DNA from: Bacteroidota bacterium
GTDB taxonomy: Bacteria; Chloroflexota; Anaerolineae; Aggregatilineales; Phototrophicaceae
Direction of reading: 5' to 3'
Assembly: GCA_027492915.1 (NCBI GenBank)
Contig: JAPUDW010000001.1
Coordinates: 1-32,295 of the forward strand
DNA length: 32,295 nucleotides
Positions 24,567 to 32,295 of the stretch are shown here, piece by piece (the stretch's first letter is position 1; each line of letters begins with the position of its first letter). The position numbers and the translations under genes are program-made. Below the pieces are notes generated by a model, which saw only the letters and a list, made by a program, of their open reading frames with translations, had not been told where the DNA came from and did not search any database.

Positions 24567-24902
24567 TTTCACTGTCTCCTTTTGCTTTGTATATGCATAG
24601 TGCATCCACGCTAAAAAGCATTTTATCATGCCTTAACAAACTATACTTGAGAATTCGCTCAGAAGATAGTACTTCTGTGCTAAGTATACGAGAGGCCGGA
24701 GGGAAAACGTCAGAATTGCCCCTCAGCTCGGCTGTACGGGAGCACAAAACCTTAACCTTTTTCCTACTTTCACTAACCAATTCTTCAGGAAGTTTCGCTA
24801 CAATAAAGCTATCAAATAGGGAAATCGACTGATTTTCGGATTGCATTCCCCTCTCGAACATCGACCAACCTTTGCAAATCAGCCGTTTATACGGAGCCTC
24901 AT
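24567..24902. other. Structured divergent spacer before the esterase
   Basis: 336 bases between the 65-residue protein (minus) and the esterase (plus). TATACTT (24642-24648) and AAGTATA (24682-24688) enclose a small AGAAG/CTTCT hairpin, and a second hairpin pairs GCCG+GAGGG (24695-24703) with CCCTC (24720-24724) and CGGC (24729-24732). These may be a leader structure of the esterase transcript. No ORF is supported; a 102-residue minus-strand frame over this region is judged spurious. Confidence 0.45.
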
Positions 24903-25697
24903 ATGTCTGTAATCGAACAATTTTGGCGCACTTACTCCGATTGGCGCGGTAATGCAGCCCACACCGTCACGGGCGAACTGCGTGTGCTGCCAGCCCTTCA
25001 TAGCCCCCAACTGGGTAACCAGCGCGATATTTTCGTCCTGCTACCCCCCGGCTACCACAACAACACCGACCGCCGTTACCCCGTAGTCTATATGCACGAT
25101 GGGCAAAATCTCTTTGACCGTGGTATCGGTTTCGCCGGTAACGAATGGCAAGTCGATGAAACCATGAACCGCCTTGCTGCCGAGGGTATTGAAGCCATTA
25201 TCGTCGGCATCGCCAACACCGATAAGCGGTTTCAGGAATACAACCCCTTCCCGCAAATGTGGAATGGCAACGGTGACAGCTACCTTACCTTCCTCATCGA
25301 CACGCTTAAACCCATCATCGACCGTGACTTCCGCACGCTGACCAACCGCCAGCACACCGGTATCATCGGCTCATCAATGGGCGGCCTCATCAGTCTGTAC
25401 GCCTTTTTCCAGCGGCCGGATGTCTTTGGCTTTGCCGGAATCATGAGTCCTGCGTTTTGGATCGCCGGTGGCGCGATCTACCCCTACACCGAGCAGCGAC
25501 CATTTGTTGACGGCAAAATCTACCTCGATAATGGTACACGCGAACAAAGTGCCCGCCGGATGAAACAGCTTCTCGTCAATAAAGGCTACCAACTCAACCA
25601 AAACTTGGTACATATCGTCGAAACCGATGGTGAGCACAACGAAGCTGCATGGGCACGCCGCCTGCCAGATGCACTGCGCTTCCTGCTCAAACCCTAA
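24903..25697 (+). CDS. Enterochelin-esterase-like alpha/beta hydrolase
   Basis: 264 residues, without a signal peptide, of the Fes/esterase D superfamily. The nucleophile Ser158 lies in GSSMGG, the acid is Asp209 in YLDNGT and the base His245 in DGEHNEAAW. VVYMHDGQNLFD (61-72) is a hallmark of this group and supplies the oxyanion region. Members hydrolyse siderophore, acyl-ester or feruloyl-type bonds; nothing here picks the substrate. The ATG follows GGAG at 24894. It runs convergent with the EEP-family gene, only two bases separating the stops, so read-through could make antisense RNA. Confidence 0.88.
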   Translation: MSVIEQFWRTYSDWRGNAAHTVTGELRVLPALHSPQLGNQRDIFVLLPPGYHNNTDRRYPVVYMHDGQNLFDRGIGFAGNEWQVDETMNRLAAEGIEAIIVGIANTDKRFQEYNPFPQMWNGNGDSYLTFLIDTLKPIIDRDFRTLTNRQHTGIIGSSMGGLISLYAFFQRPDVFGFAGIMSPAFWIAGGAIYPYTEQRPFVDGKIYLDNGTREQSARRMKQLLVNKGYQLNQNLVHIVETDGEHNEAAWARRLPDALRFLLKP

Positions 25698-25699
25698 AA

Positions 25700-26767
25700 T
25701 TATCCGGTGATTTGTAGTTGAGCAATTACAGGGAAATGGTCAGACCCTGTAGCCCCTCCCAGCCATGCCGCAGTCGGAGCTAAATCTGTACTGTGCCAAA
25801 TGTAATCCAAACGCATTAGCGGCACAAACGGCAGTCTTTGCGACCCAATGACTAGCTCCGACGGAAATGTAAAGCCCATCCCGAAACCCACTTCGGCAAA
25901 GGTATCCCGTAGGCCGCTCTCACTAGCAAATCGAAAGTAATCGCCGCTCCCATCAGCCGTATTAAAATCCCCCATTACAATGATGGGTACCGCCTCTTCA
26001 GCCAACATGGGGTAAAAATTAACCATTTGCCAGCGGCGATAAAACGAGACGTATTGATAAGGGAAAATACGCCCTATGAACCGCCCCGCCCCCTGCGTCC
26101 GCGAAAAAGTCGGGGCAGCCATATGGACGTTATAAAGCGCTATCTGCTCGCCGTTCACATCAATCACCGCTCGAATGTGCGTCAGGTCATAATCATCTGG
26201 CAGGTTGAATGTTTCTTGTTCGATAATCGGGTAGCGGCTTAACATACCCATTGACGACTCATCCGGTGGGCTAAAGACATTCACATGATAGGGATAGGCT
26301 TCTGTCAGCTTGGGCCACACCGCGCTTAAAAAGCCGTCGGACATTTCCTGAATCGCAATCGCGTCCGGGTTCGCAGTTTGAATTTGTGCCTCAATCGCCG
26401 CCCAATCCGTATTCCGCTTCAACACATTCATCGTCATCACGGTCAGCGTTGGCGCATCACCCGTGCGAGCCGTTCGTAGTCCACTAGGTAAGAAATACAC
26501 GCCGTACTTCAACACCAATACGACCAATGGAATAAGCAGTACCAACGCCCACCGCCGCCGTCGCAGTATCAGTGCGATGACCAGCAGCGGCACCGCCGCC
26601 ACAAAGCACCATACCGTAAAATTGCTCAGTAGGTCGATTTGCCATATCGCGTCACGTTTTGCCGCCCACAACACACCGTACACGACTAAAAATAGCAGGT
26701 ACAGCACCACTACCGCCGGAAAAAGCAAACTCCGCCACCGCTGGCGAAGTCCTGTTAATCTGTTCAT
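25700..26767 (-). CDS. Membrane-anchored endonuclease/exonuclease/phosphatase-family hydrolase
   Basis: 355 residues. Three hydrophobic helices (about 14-35, 44-69 and 72-92) precede the catalytic domain, which should face outward. The catalytic residues of the EEP fold are all visible: Asn114 (MTMNV), Glu141 (IAIQEM), His215 (NVHMAAP), Asp267-x-Asn269 (GDFNTAD) and Asp343-His344 (GSDHFPV). Such anchored EEP proteins may cleave extracellular DNA or phosphodiester or sphingolipid-like headgroups; the substrate cannot be read from sequence. It is separated by 32 bases from the next upstream gene on the same strand and is probably cotranscribed with it. Confidence 0.88.
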   Translation of the reverse strand: MNRLTGLRQRWRSLLFPAVVVLYLLFLVVYGVLWAAKRDAIWQIDLLSNFTVWCFVAAVPLLVIALILRRRRWALVLLIPLVVLVLKYGVYFLPSGLRTARTGDAPTLTVMTMNVLKRNTDWAAIEAQIQTANPDAIAIQEMSDGFLSAVWPKLTEAYPYHVNVFSPPDESSMGMLSRYPIIEQETFNLPDDYDLTHIRAVIDVNGEQIALYNVHMAAPTFSRTQGAGRFIGRIFPYQYVSFYRRWQMVNFYPMLAEEAVPIIVMGDFNTADGSGDYFRFASESGLRDTFAEVGFGMGFTFPSELVIGSQRLPFVPLMRLDYIWHSTDLAPTAAWLGGATGSDHFPVIAQLQITG

Positions 26768-26799
26768 AAATGCTGAACTCGCTCTCTGCCCCAGCCGCG

Positions 26800-28251
26800 C
26801 TAGCGGTTACCCAAATAGTAAATCGCATTCCCCGAAAAGCTGGAGATATATAACCCGCCCGTTGGCGAATTCACCACCGATGACGGCCCCAGCAGCCCTT
26901 CGATAAAAGGCCGCACGGAACCGGTGTAGTGTTTGTCGTCAATTTTATAAAGGCTAATCGAAACGACTTCATTCCGCAGCCACATGGTAACAATTAACCG
27001 TCCAACATAACGTTCCGGCAGCTTATCACCCTGATAAATTTCGATACCCGTTGGCGCGGCATGGTCGGGCAAAGTCACCACCGGCGGCACAGTACCCGAA
27101 TCCTCAGGCGGAAACCCGAAGTAGTTGGGGAAACCATAATCGCCATCCTCATAAATGTAATTGACTTCCTCCGGCACATCAATCGGGTTGCTGCAATCAT
27201 CCGTCTCAAATTCAGTATCCAAACACCCCGACGACCCGTTATCAACCGCGAAAAAACCCTTCCCATCCGGCGCAGGAATGATACCGTACGGATTACGCAC
27301 ACCAGTCGCGTATACTTTAAAGTCCGACCCATCAGGATTCATTGAGAAGATGCGCGCCGCCTTCGGGTTAGTCTCCGGTCGGTGGTCGGTGGTCGAACCT
27401 GAACCGAGATACAACCGCCCGTCCGGCCCGAACGTCAAACCGTTATTCTGGTGAAATGCATAACTTTCAGACGGAAAGCCATCCATAATTGTCTTAGTAA
27501 CATCCGCTTTATCATCGCCGTTGGTATCGGTCATCAACACCAGCGCACCGGCAACATTCACATACAAACCGTCCTCGCTCCACGCCAAGCCTTCCGGTTT
27601 GGTCAGGCCGCTGGCAAACTCGGTCACAGTATCCGCCACATTGTCCTTATCCTCATCCCGCAGTACCCAGATGAAGCCCGATAAGCTCGCCACATAAAGC
27701 TCACCCTCCGAGCCAACTTCCATCGCCGTCGGGGACTTCACCACTTTATTTTCAAAAAATTGAATCGGGATGTTATCCGCGATGATAATGTCCTCAAACG
27801 ATTTCGTATCCGTGGTAACTTGGTCTAAATCCGGTGCAAAGGTTCGGTCGTAAAGCCATGCCAGCATCACCGAAAAAACCACCAGCATACTCACAGCGGA
27901 AACCACCACAAAGCGCCAGTGCTGCCTGCTGCTAATGCGCCGTGCAGCGATATAGATAACGGTCGCCAACCCACCGCCAATAATGAATCCGCCCGTATTC
28001 TGAATCAAGCCGCTTGCCAATTCACGCATCTGCAAATTGATATACGCCCGCCTAAAAGGGGTGCTGGCCGTTAAACCCAAAAAGATGCCAAAACCAAGAA
28101 TCGCGATTAAGGTGAGAAGAAGGGATAACAGAATCTCTTTCAGAGGGCGACCTAGAACCGTCGCGAGGCTAACTGCAATCCATGTAAAACTAAAAAAAAC
28201 GAGTGCGATACCAAGAATCGCTTCAACCGAGATTTTCAATGCATACCTCAC
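26800..28251 (-). CDS. Membrane-anchored beta-propeller, PQQ sugar-dehydrogenase-like
   Basis: 483 residues. Four hydrophobic helices occupy about 8-32, 38-60, 82-105 and 114-136. From about residue 165 a propeller follows, with the repeating GLTFGPDGRLYLGSGS, TGVRNPYGIIPAPDGKGFFAVDNGS and SPTGGLYISSFSGNAIYYL blades seen in soluble glucose/sorbosone dehydrogenase-like proteins. Ca-binding-like DxNxD segments (DEDKDNVAD, DTNGDDKAD) occur between blades. Whether PQQ is bound is uncertain. The frame starts at GTG 28251; a TTG at 28239 has a better GAGG ribosome site, so the true N-terminus may be four residues shorter. Probably transcribed with the EEP gene. Substrate unknown. Confidence 0.82.
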   Translation of the reverse strand: MRYALKISVEAILGIALVFFSFTWIAVSLATVLGRPLKEILLSLLLTLIAILGFGIFLGLTASTPFRRAYINLQMRELASGLIQNTGGFIIGGGLATVIYIAARRISSRQHWRFVVVSAVSMLVVFSVMLAWLYDRTFAPDLDQVTTDTKSFEDIIIADNIPIQFFENKVVKSPTAMEVGSEGELYVASLSGFIWVLRDEDKDNVADTVTEFASGLTKPEGLAWSEDGLYVNVAGALVLMTDTNGDDKADVTKTIMDGFPSESYAFHQNNGLTFGPDGRLYLGSGSTTDHRPETNPKAARIFSMNPDGSDFKVYATGVRNPYGIIPAPDGKGFFAVDNGSSGCLDTEFETDDCSNPIDVPEEVNYIYEDGDYGFPNYFGFPPEDSGTVPPVVTLPDHAAPTGIEIYQGDKLPERYVGRLIVTMWLRNEVVSISLYKIDDKHYTGSVRPFIEGLLGPSSVVNSPTGGLYISSFSGNAIYYLGNR

Positions 28252-28469
28252 ATGAATTAAGTAATGTAGTTTGAAATGTTAAAGTTATTATATACCTGTT
28301 CTTAAACCTGATTCTTAATGAGCCAATAGACCTTCAAGGAATGAGGCTAAATGCACGTCTGTAGAGCAGGAGTGACACGCATCACCCCTTACTTATTCAC
28401 TATTCGCGGGGATTAAACGGAGCTAACAACAATCACGCATATGCAAATGAGGACAAGTGAACAAAACCG

Positions 28470-30326
28470 CTAATACGACACCACGCTAATTGTCTTGAGG
28501 AGTAAATAATTCGCATCCTCCTCCACCGCGAACTGGTCATTCACGGCTGGCGTTAGTCGCTCGCCCGTCTGCCAATCGTATACCGCCACGACCAACTGAT
28601 AATCGCGTCCGGCAAGTTGCTCCGGCAGCGTCAGCGTGCGGTAATCCTCGTAATAGCTTTCCGGTAGCCACGCGGTCATTTGCTCTGGCGTATCCGGCGC
28701 TTTGGCTGGGCCGTCACTTTGCGCCACTAAATTACCAAACTCGTCCAGCAGCGATAGGCTGATACTGTAATCTATCGACGGTTGTTGCAGCGCCGACCAC
28801 CACAGCTTCACCGAAATTTGCTCATTCTCGCGGAAAACGCTGCGGTTCTCCTTAATCTCGAAGCCGTTCAGTCCAATCGTATCGCCAAACGGAATCCCGT
28901 CCCACAATGGCGGCCCTTCGTACAACCGCAGCAAGAAATTCCACGGGCCGACAAAGATCGACTCTTTGCGTCCCTTCATAATATCGGCCTTGAGTGCTTC
29001 ATCCTGCTCCCACCCCGTCGTCGCCAGATACCACACCCGTGAATGGTCGCCCGGTGTATCAGCCCACGGCAGCTTGCCTTCCGGGAAAAACTGCGGCAGA
29101 AAGTAATCCCATACCATCGCCGTGCCACACACACAATACGGGTCTTTAATCAGCACATCACCGGGGCGTACCTGCTTGGCAAACCACGACAGCACCATCC
29201 GCATCGGAACTGCCTCGGTCGGCACAGCCCGAAATTGCAACCAGTCCACCGGCAGCAGTGCCATCACCAGTACAACCACAACGCACATCCACTGAATAGT
29301 ACGTGGCAGGTACAGCGTCGCCGCCCCCACCAGCACCACCAACCCCGGCGCTACCCACCACATATAACGCACGTTCAGATACTCACGGTTCGGCGCGATG
29401 ATATACACAATCGCTGGAACACTTATCCACAGCATCAACACCACGAACCACCGCCAGCTCATCCGCCGCCGCACAAAGAAATAAACCAAAACACCAAGCG
29501 CGGTCAACATCAAGACAAGCTGAGCCGTTGTCCCGCCAAAATCGTTATAAACCTGCACCATTTCCGTCACGAAATCTTTGGGCGGCTGGGGCATAACATC
29601 CAGTCGTGTACCCGCATTCCCAATAAACTGCACCACCGCTGGCAGTGCCAGAATCAGCGTGGTAATCCCCACACCGACCCAGCGCAGCAGCAGGCGCGGG
29701 CGCACAATCACCACCAGCAGCGTCAGGAAGCCGATATACAAAACGCTGGTAAATGTGCTGTAAAAAGTCAGCGCCAGCACCACCGCCAGCATCACCATGC
29801 GCCGCCAGCTTTCCGGCTGCCGCATCCACCGTACCAGCATCCACAGCGCCAGCGCCCCGAACATCATTACCAGCCCGTAAGCCCGTACCTCCACCCCTGC
29901 GTACACCATATAGCCGAAACCAATCGCCGCCGACATCGACACCCACGCTGCCCCACGCTGATTCGCTGTATCCGGTGCAATTCGCATGAATAAAGCCAGT
30001 GACGCACGGTACATGAATACAACCGCCAGCAGCGCCCAAAGAATCATGATGTAGCGCGACGCTTCTAAAGTATTCCCCGCAACCTGTATCCATGCCCACG
30101 TCAAGATGCTGAACAGCGGCGGCCAATCATACGGCACGCGCGACATCGCCTCACTAAAACTACCATTCACATGCCACAGCGACCAGATCTCATCCGGCCA
30201 TTCGTAAAAGCCAACCACATGTTGCGTCCGCAGCCACCCCGCAAAAAGCAGCAGCCCGATCAAGCAAAAAAACAAACCTATCGCGGTTGTTGAACGGGGT
30301 TGAAACGGGCGAGAAGCAGGTGACAT
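28470..30326 (-). CDS. GT-C fold glycosyltransferase (family 39-like)
   Basis: 618 residues. About eleven hydrophobic helices lie in residues 15-365. The catalytic acid pair follows the first helix: Asp45-Glu46 in GFYEWPDEIWSLW, the position used by ArnT/PMT and related lipid-linked glycosyltransferases. The C-terminal 250 residues form an extracytoplasmic domain ending in an immunoglobulin-like fold (SLSLLDEFGNLVAQSDGP, TLTLPEQLAGRDYQLVVAVYDW). It should transfer a sugar from a polyprenyl carrier outside the membrane. No sugar-donor gene is nearby. Confidence 0.88.
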   Translation of the reverse strand: MSPASRPFQPRSTTAIGLFFCLIGLLLFAGWLRTQHVVGFYEWPDEIWSLWHVNGSFSEAMSRVPYDWPPLFSILTWAWIQVAGNTLEASRYIMILWALLAVVFMYRASLALFMRIAPDTANQRGAAWVSMSAAIGFGYMVYAGVEVRAYGLVMMFGALALWMLVRWMRQPESWRRMVMLAVVLALTFYSTFTSVLYIGFLTLLVVIVRPRLLLRWVGVGITTLILALPAVVQFIGNAGTRLDVMPQPPKDFVTEMVQVYNDFGGTTAQLVLMLTALGVLVYFFVRRRMSWRWFVVLMLWISVPAIVYIIAPNREYLNVRYMWWVAPGLVVLVGAATLYLPRTIQWMCVVVVLVMALLPVDWLQFRAVPTEAVPMRMVLSWFAKQVRPGDVLIKDPYCVCGTAMVWDYFLPQFFPEGKLPWADTPGDHSRVWYLATTGWEQDEALKADIMKGRKESIFVGPWNFLLRLYEGPPLWDGIPFGDTIGLNGFEIKENRSVFRENEQISVKLWWSALQQPSIDYSISLSLLDEFGNLVAQSDGPAKAPDTPEQMTAWLPESYYEDYRTLTLPEQLAGRDYQLVVAVYDWQTGERLTPAVNDQFAVEEDANYLLLKTISVVSY

Positions 30327-30799
30327 AAATGGTGTTATCCACTATTTGAAGGAATTATTGAATCGGGCAGCAGTGAACGGTAGCGCAAGACTCTGGAGAA
30401 ATTGAGGACAAACAATTAGTAGTTCGTGAATTTATATTTAATGATACTTATACCTTCGCGCAAAGGTTCAAACAAGTCACAGTTTCGAAACATCAGTCCC
30501 GTTTTCGTAATAGGTAAGGGAAGAATAAATATGATTGAATAGAGATCAAAATAAGGGAGAGCCTATCACTCTCCCATAAGCATCAACTTAAGGAACTTGT
30601 TCGCTGAAACGCCTGTTATTGAAGTCCTTTTAGTGGACTTGTCCCTCTGTCTAGCATGACGGCTTTAGCCTCATGCGACGCAAACTGTGTCATTTTTATA
30701 ACCGGACACACCTATGAGCCTCTTGTGGCAAACGCCTTAACTTGGTACGCATGGGAGAGCTTGTGACTCTCCCCTATTTGCGGTACTCAAAACAGTCAA
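30327..30799. other. Gene-free, hairpin-rich intergenic region
   Basis: 473 bases between two minus-strand genes without a supported ORF. The left 200 bases are plain and AT-rich; the right part holds five hairpins, described separately. The spacer is unusually long for this window. Confidence 0.6.
30555..30773. repeat. Array of five hairpins bounded by two matching hairpins
   Basis: GGGAGAG/CTCTCCC hairpins with 7-nt loops at 30555-30575 and 30753-30773 flank three others: AAGTCC/GGACTT (30622-30640), GCATGA+GGC/GCC+TCATGC with a TTTA loop (30654-30676), and TGTGTC/GACACA (30686-30710). On the minus strand the first hairpin is followed by TTATTTT and could terminate. The rest could be a structured RNA or the body of a small mobile repeat. 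Confidence 0.45.
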
Positions 30800-32295
30800 C
30801 TACGCCGCGTCTTGCAGCGTAACGTGTGTCCCCAACCATTCCACCAACGTCGGTACGAAATCTGGTGTGAATACAGGGTCTAACGTCGAGTACTCACTCA
30901 GCGAACCGATTTCCGCCTGCTGGAATAGGTGGTTTGCGTCCGGCAGGGTCACAATCGTGTAATCCTCGTTACCGGCTTCCTCAAGCGCTGCTTCGATTGC
31001 GGGTGCATTCTGTTCAGATGGCACTTGTACATCCTTGCCGCCGAATACCGCCAGCACGGGGACAGTCGTCTGCGCCCAATCCGGTGCCGGATCACTCTTT
31101 AAGAATGACCGGAACCAACGATTAAAATATCCGCTGGCTTGCTGCTCGGCTGATTGTCGCGCATAGGCTTCCAAGTCACCGATAGCGTTAAGCTCTTCTT
31201 CCGTCATGAACTTGGACATGGTTAAAATCGTTTCAGTCGTGGACTTCAAGAAAGCTTCTCGGTCATCGGCTTCTATCGCTTCCCAGATCGCCGGTTGTGC
31301 GCTCGACTGTGCTTCGATCATCTCATCGCTGCCGCCTTCGGCCTTCAATATCAGCCGACCCTGTTCCAGCAGGATTTCCTTACCACTAACACCCGGCCCC
31401 GCCATTACAATAATAAAGTCGATGTTCGGGTCATTCGCCCCCAAACGCGATGCCACAAGGCCGCCTTCGCTGTGACCCAGCACACCCAGCTCATCAGCGT
31501 TAATTTCTGCCCGCTTGCTCAAGAAGTCGAGTGCTGCCGCCGCGTCTGCCGTGGTTTCTTCAATCGTGGCGAACATGTCACCACCGGAACCACCGACACC
31601 ACGGTCGTCATACCGCAGCACCGCCATACCGGCGCGTGTCAGTGCATCCGCCACTAAACCCAGCGGTTTCATCGTGCCAATCGTCTCGTCACGGTCTTGT
31701 GGCCCGCTGCCCGAAACCAGCACCACTGCCGCAAATGGCCCCTTACCTTCTGGCATCGTCAGGGTTCCCGCCAGCGTTACATCGCCACTGGTAAAGGTCA
31801 CTTCCTCGGCTGCATACGGCAAATCAACAACTTCCGGCTCAACGATACGGAATGCATCCACTGCTGGCAAAAATACCGCTTCATGCAGCACGTCATAATC
31901 GTCCGGCGTGGTCTGCAAAATCACGAGATAGCTTTTGTTGTTCACTTCCGTCACGGCCAAATCAACCGCAATCGTCAAAGTTCCCGCTGGCACATCGATC
32001 TTATAAATCGTCCACGTCAGCGTCTCAGTTTCGATAGTACCCACGCTTTCTGGCGCTTCCGTCAGGCCCATCTGTGGCAGCAGTGCGTTTAACAGGTTCT
32101 CGGCGGAAAGCGGTGCGCTTTGCATCCCGAAAACGGTAATATCCTCATCACTGCTCCCGCGCTGTAACAAACCATTACCAATGTCGCTCCATTCGGCAGG
32201 TACAACACTGCTGAATCCGAAGTTCGCATTGGTCATCGGCTCTAGGAGAATTTCACTCTCCTGTGCAGCGGCGATACCAGTCCCTATCGCCAGCA
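30800..32295 (-). CDS. Secreted alpha/beta hydrolase, 5' end beyond the window (partial)
   Basis: The frame is open from its stop at 30800 to the right edge. Beyond the ATG at 32236 it reads on in frame as LAIGTGIAAAQESEILLEP, clearly the end of a signal peptide with AAAQ at the cleavage site, so the true start lies past 32295 and 32236 is internal. A secreted domain of about 150 residues precedes a serine-hydrolase domain: VVLVSGSGPQDRD (oxyanion region), GHSEGG (nucleophile serine), FGGKDVQV (acid) and DANHLF (base). The family (S33-like/dienelactone-type hydrolases) acts on peptides or esters; the N-terminal domain is unidentified. Terminates near the hairpin array. Confidence 0.86.
   Translation of the reverse strand, partial: LAIGTGIAAAQESEILLEPMTNANFGFSSVVPAEWSDIGNGLLQRGSSDEDITVFGMQSAPLSAENLLNALLPQMGLTEAPESVGTIETETLTWTIYKIDVPAGTLTIAVDLAVTEVNNKSYLVILQTTPDDYDVLHEAVFLPAVDAFRIVEPEVVDLPYAAEEVTFTSGDVTLAGTLTMPEGKGPFAAVVLVSGSGPQDRDETIGTMKPLGLVADALTRAGMAVLRYDDRGVGGSGGDMFATIEETTADAAAALDFLSKRAEINADELGVLGHSEGGLVASRLGANDPNIDFIIVMAGPGVSGKEILLEQGRLILKAEGGSDEMIEAQSSAQPAIWEAIEADDREAFLKSTTETILTMSKFMTEEELNAIGDLEAYARQSAEQQASGYFNRWFRSFLKSDPAPDWAQTTVPVLAVFGGKDVQVPSEQNAPAIEAALEEAGNEDYTIVTLPDANHLFQQAEIGSLSEYSTLDPVFTPDFVPTLVEWLGTHVTLQDAA

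Noticed and set aside
24553..24861. 102-residue minus-strand ORF over the esterase upstream region
   Set aside because: It overlaps the start and ribosome site of the 65-residue gene, crosses two hairpins and has no recognisable protein character.
29043..29993. 316-residue plus-strand ORF opposite the GT-C glycosyltransferase
   Set aside because: His/Gln/Pro-rich low-complexity translation typical of the antisense of a membrane-protein gene.
30555..30773. CRISPR array or integron attC sites
   Set aside because: Only two matching hairpins with non-repeating content between them, and no consistent spacer length or GTTRRRY-type core sites; neither model fits.
32236..32236. ATG at 32236 as the start of the right-edge hydrolase
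   Set aside because: The frame continues upstream as the end of a signal peptide, so the real start is beyond the window.

Overview
This window looks like chromosomal DNA of an uncultured or little-studied Chloroflexota bacterium, probably Anaerolineae-like. The reasons are secreted proteins with threonine/proline-rich linkers, a pair of secreted FecR-like proteins, frequent GTG/TTG starts, a principal-type sigma factor with an acidic N-terminus, and short dispersed hairpin repeats beginning GTAGGG. This placement is by inspection only: there is no rRNA, tRNA, insertion sequence, phage gene or CRISPR array to anchor it. All family calls come from motifs read in the translations; no database search was possible.

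Layout. Positions 1-2568 (minus): a NAL1-like trypsin-fold protease followed 20 nt later by a large gene of unknown function that leaves the window at its left edge. Positions 2866-3987 (minus): a DegT-type PLP aminotransferase. Positions 4171-7110 (plus): a membrane histidine kinase with four PAS domains. Positions 7292-9183 (plus): a near-consensus sigma-70 promoter with operator-like palindromes drives a YceD/DUF177 gene and a principal-type sigma factor, ending at a strong terminator. Positions 9337-14409 (minus): a high-affinity phosphate transport locus read pstS, pstC, pstA, pstB, with a PhoR-like kinase divergent from pstS (14567-15943, plus). PstS carries an N-terminal fasciclin domain, PstA has a large extracytoplasmic insert, and direct repeats with an 11-bp period, which resemble Pho boxes, lie upstream of pstS and of pstC. 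Neither phoU nor a response regulator is present.

Positions 15956-16507 (minus): an unrecognised membrane protein. Positions 16658-19436 (plus): lysine 2,3-aminomutase and a D-Ala-D-Ala-ligase-like ATP-grasp enzyme, possibly a beta-lysine ligation pathway. Positions 19614-24311 (plus): an anchored extracytoplasmic protein with two related halves, a 4-TM protein, a small basic protein and two tandem FecR-like secreted paralogues. Positions 24369-24566 (minus): a 65-residue basic protein. Positions 24903-25697 (plus): an Fes-like esterase. Positions 25700-30326 (minus): a membrane-anchored EEP-family hydrolase, a membrane-anchored beta-propeller of the sugar-dehydrogenase type and a GT-C glycosyltransferase. 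Positions 30800-32295 (minus): a secreted alpha/beta hydrolase cut by the right edge. A 219-nt gene-free stretch (30555-30773) holds five hairpins and may encode a structured RNA or be a small mobile repeat.

Functionally the window mixes phosphate sensing and uptake, core transcription and rRNA-maturation genes, cell-surface or secreted hydrolases, and two possibly new gene partnerships: protease with large partner, and aminomutase with ATP-grasp ligase.
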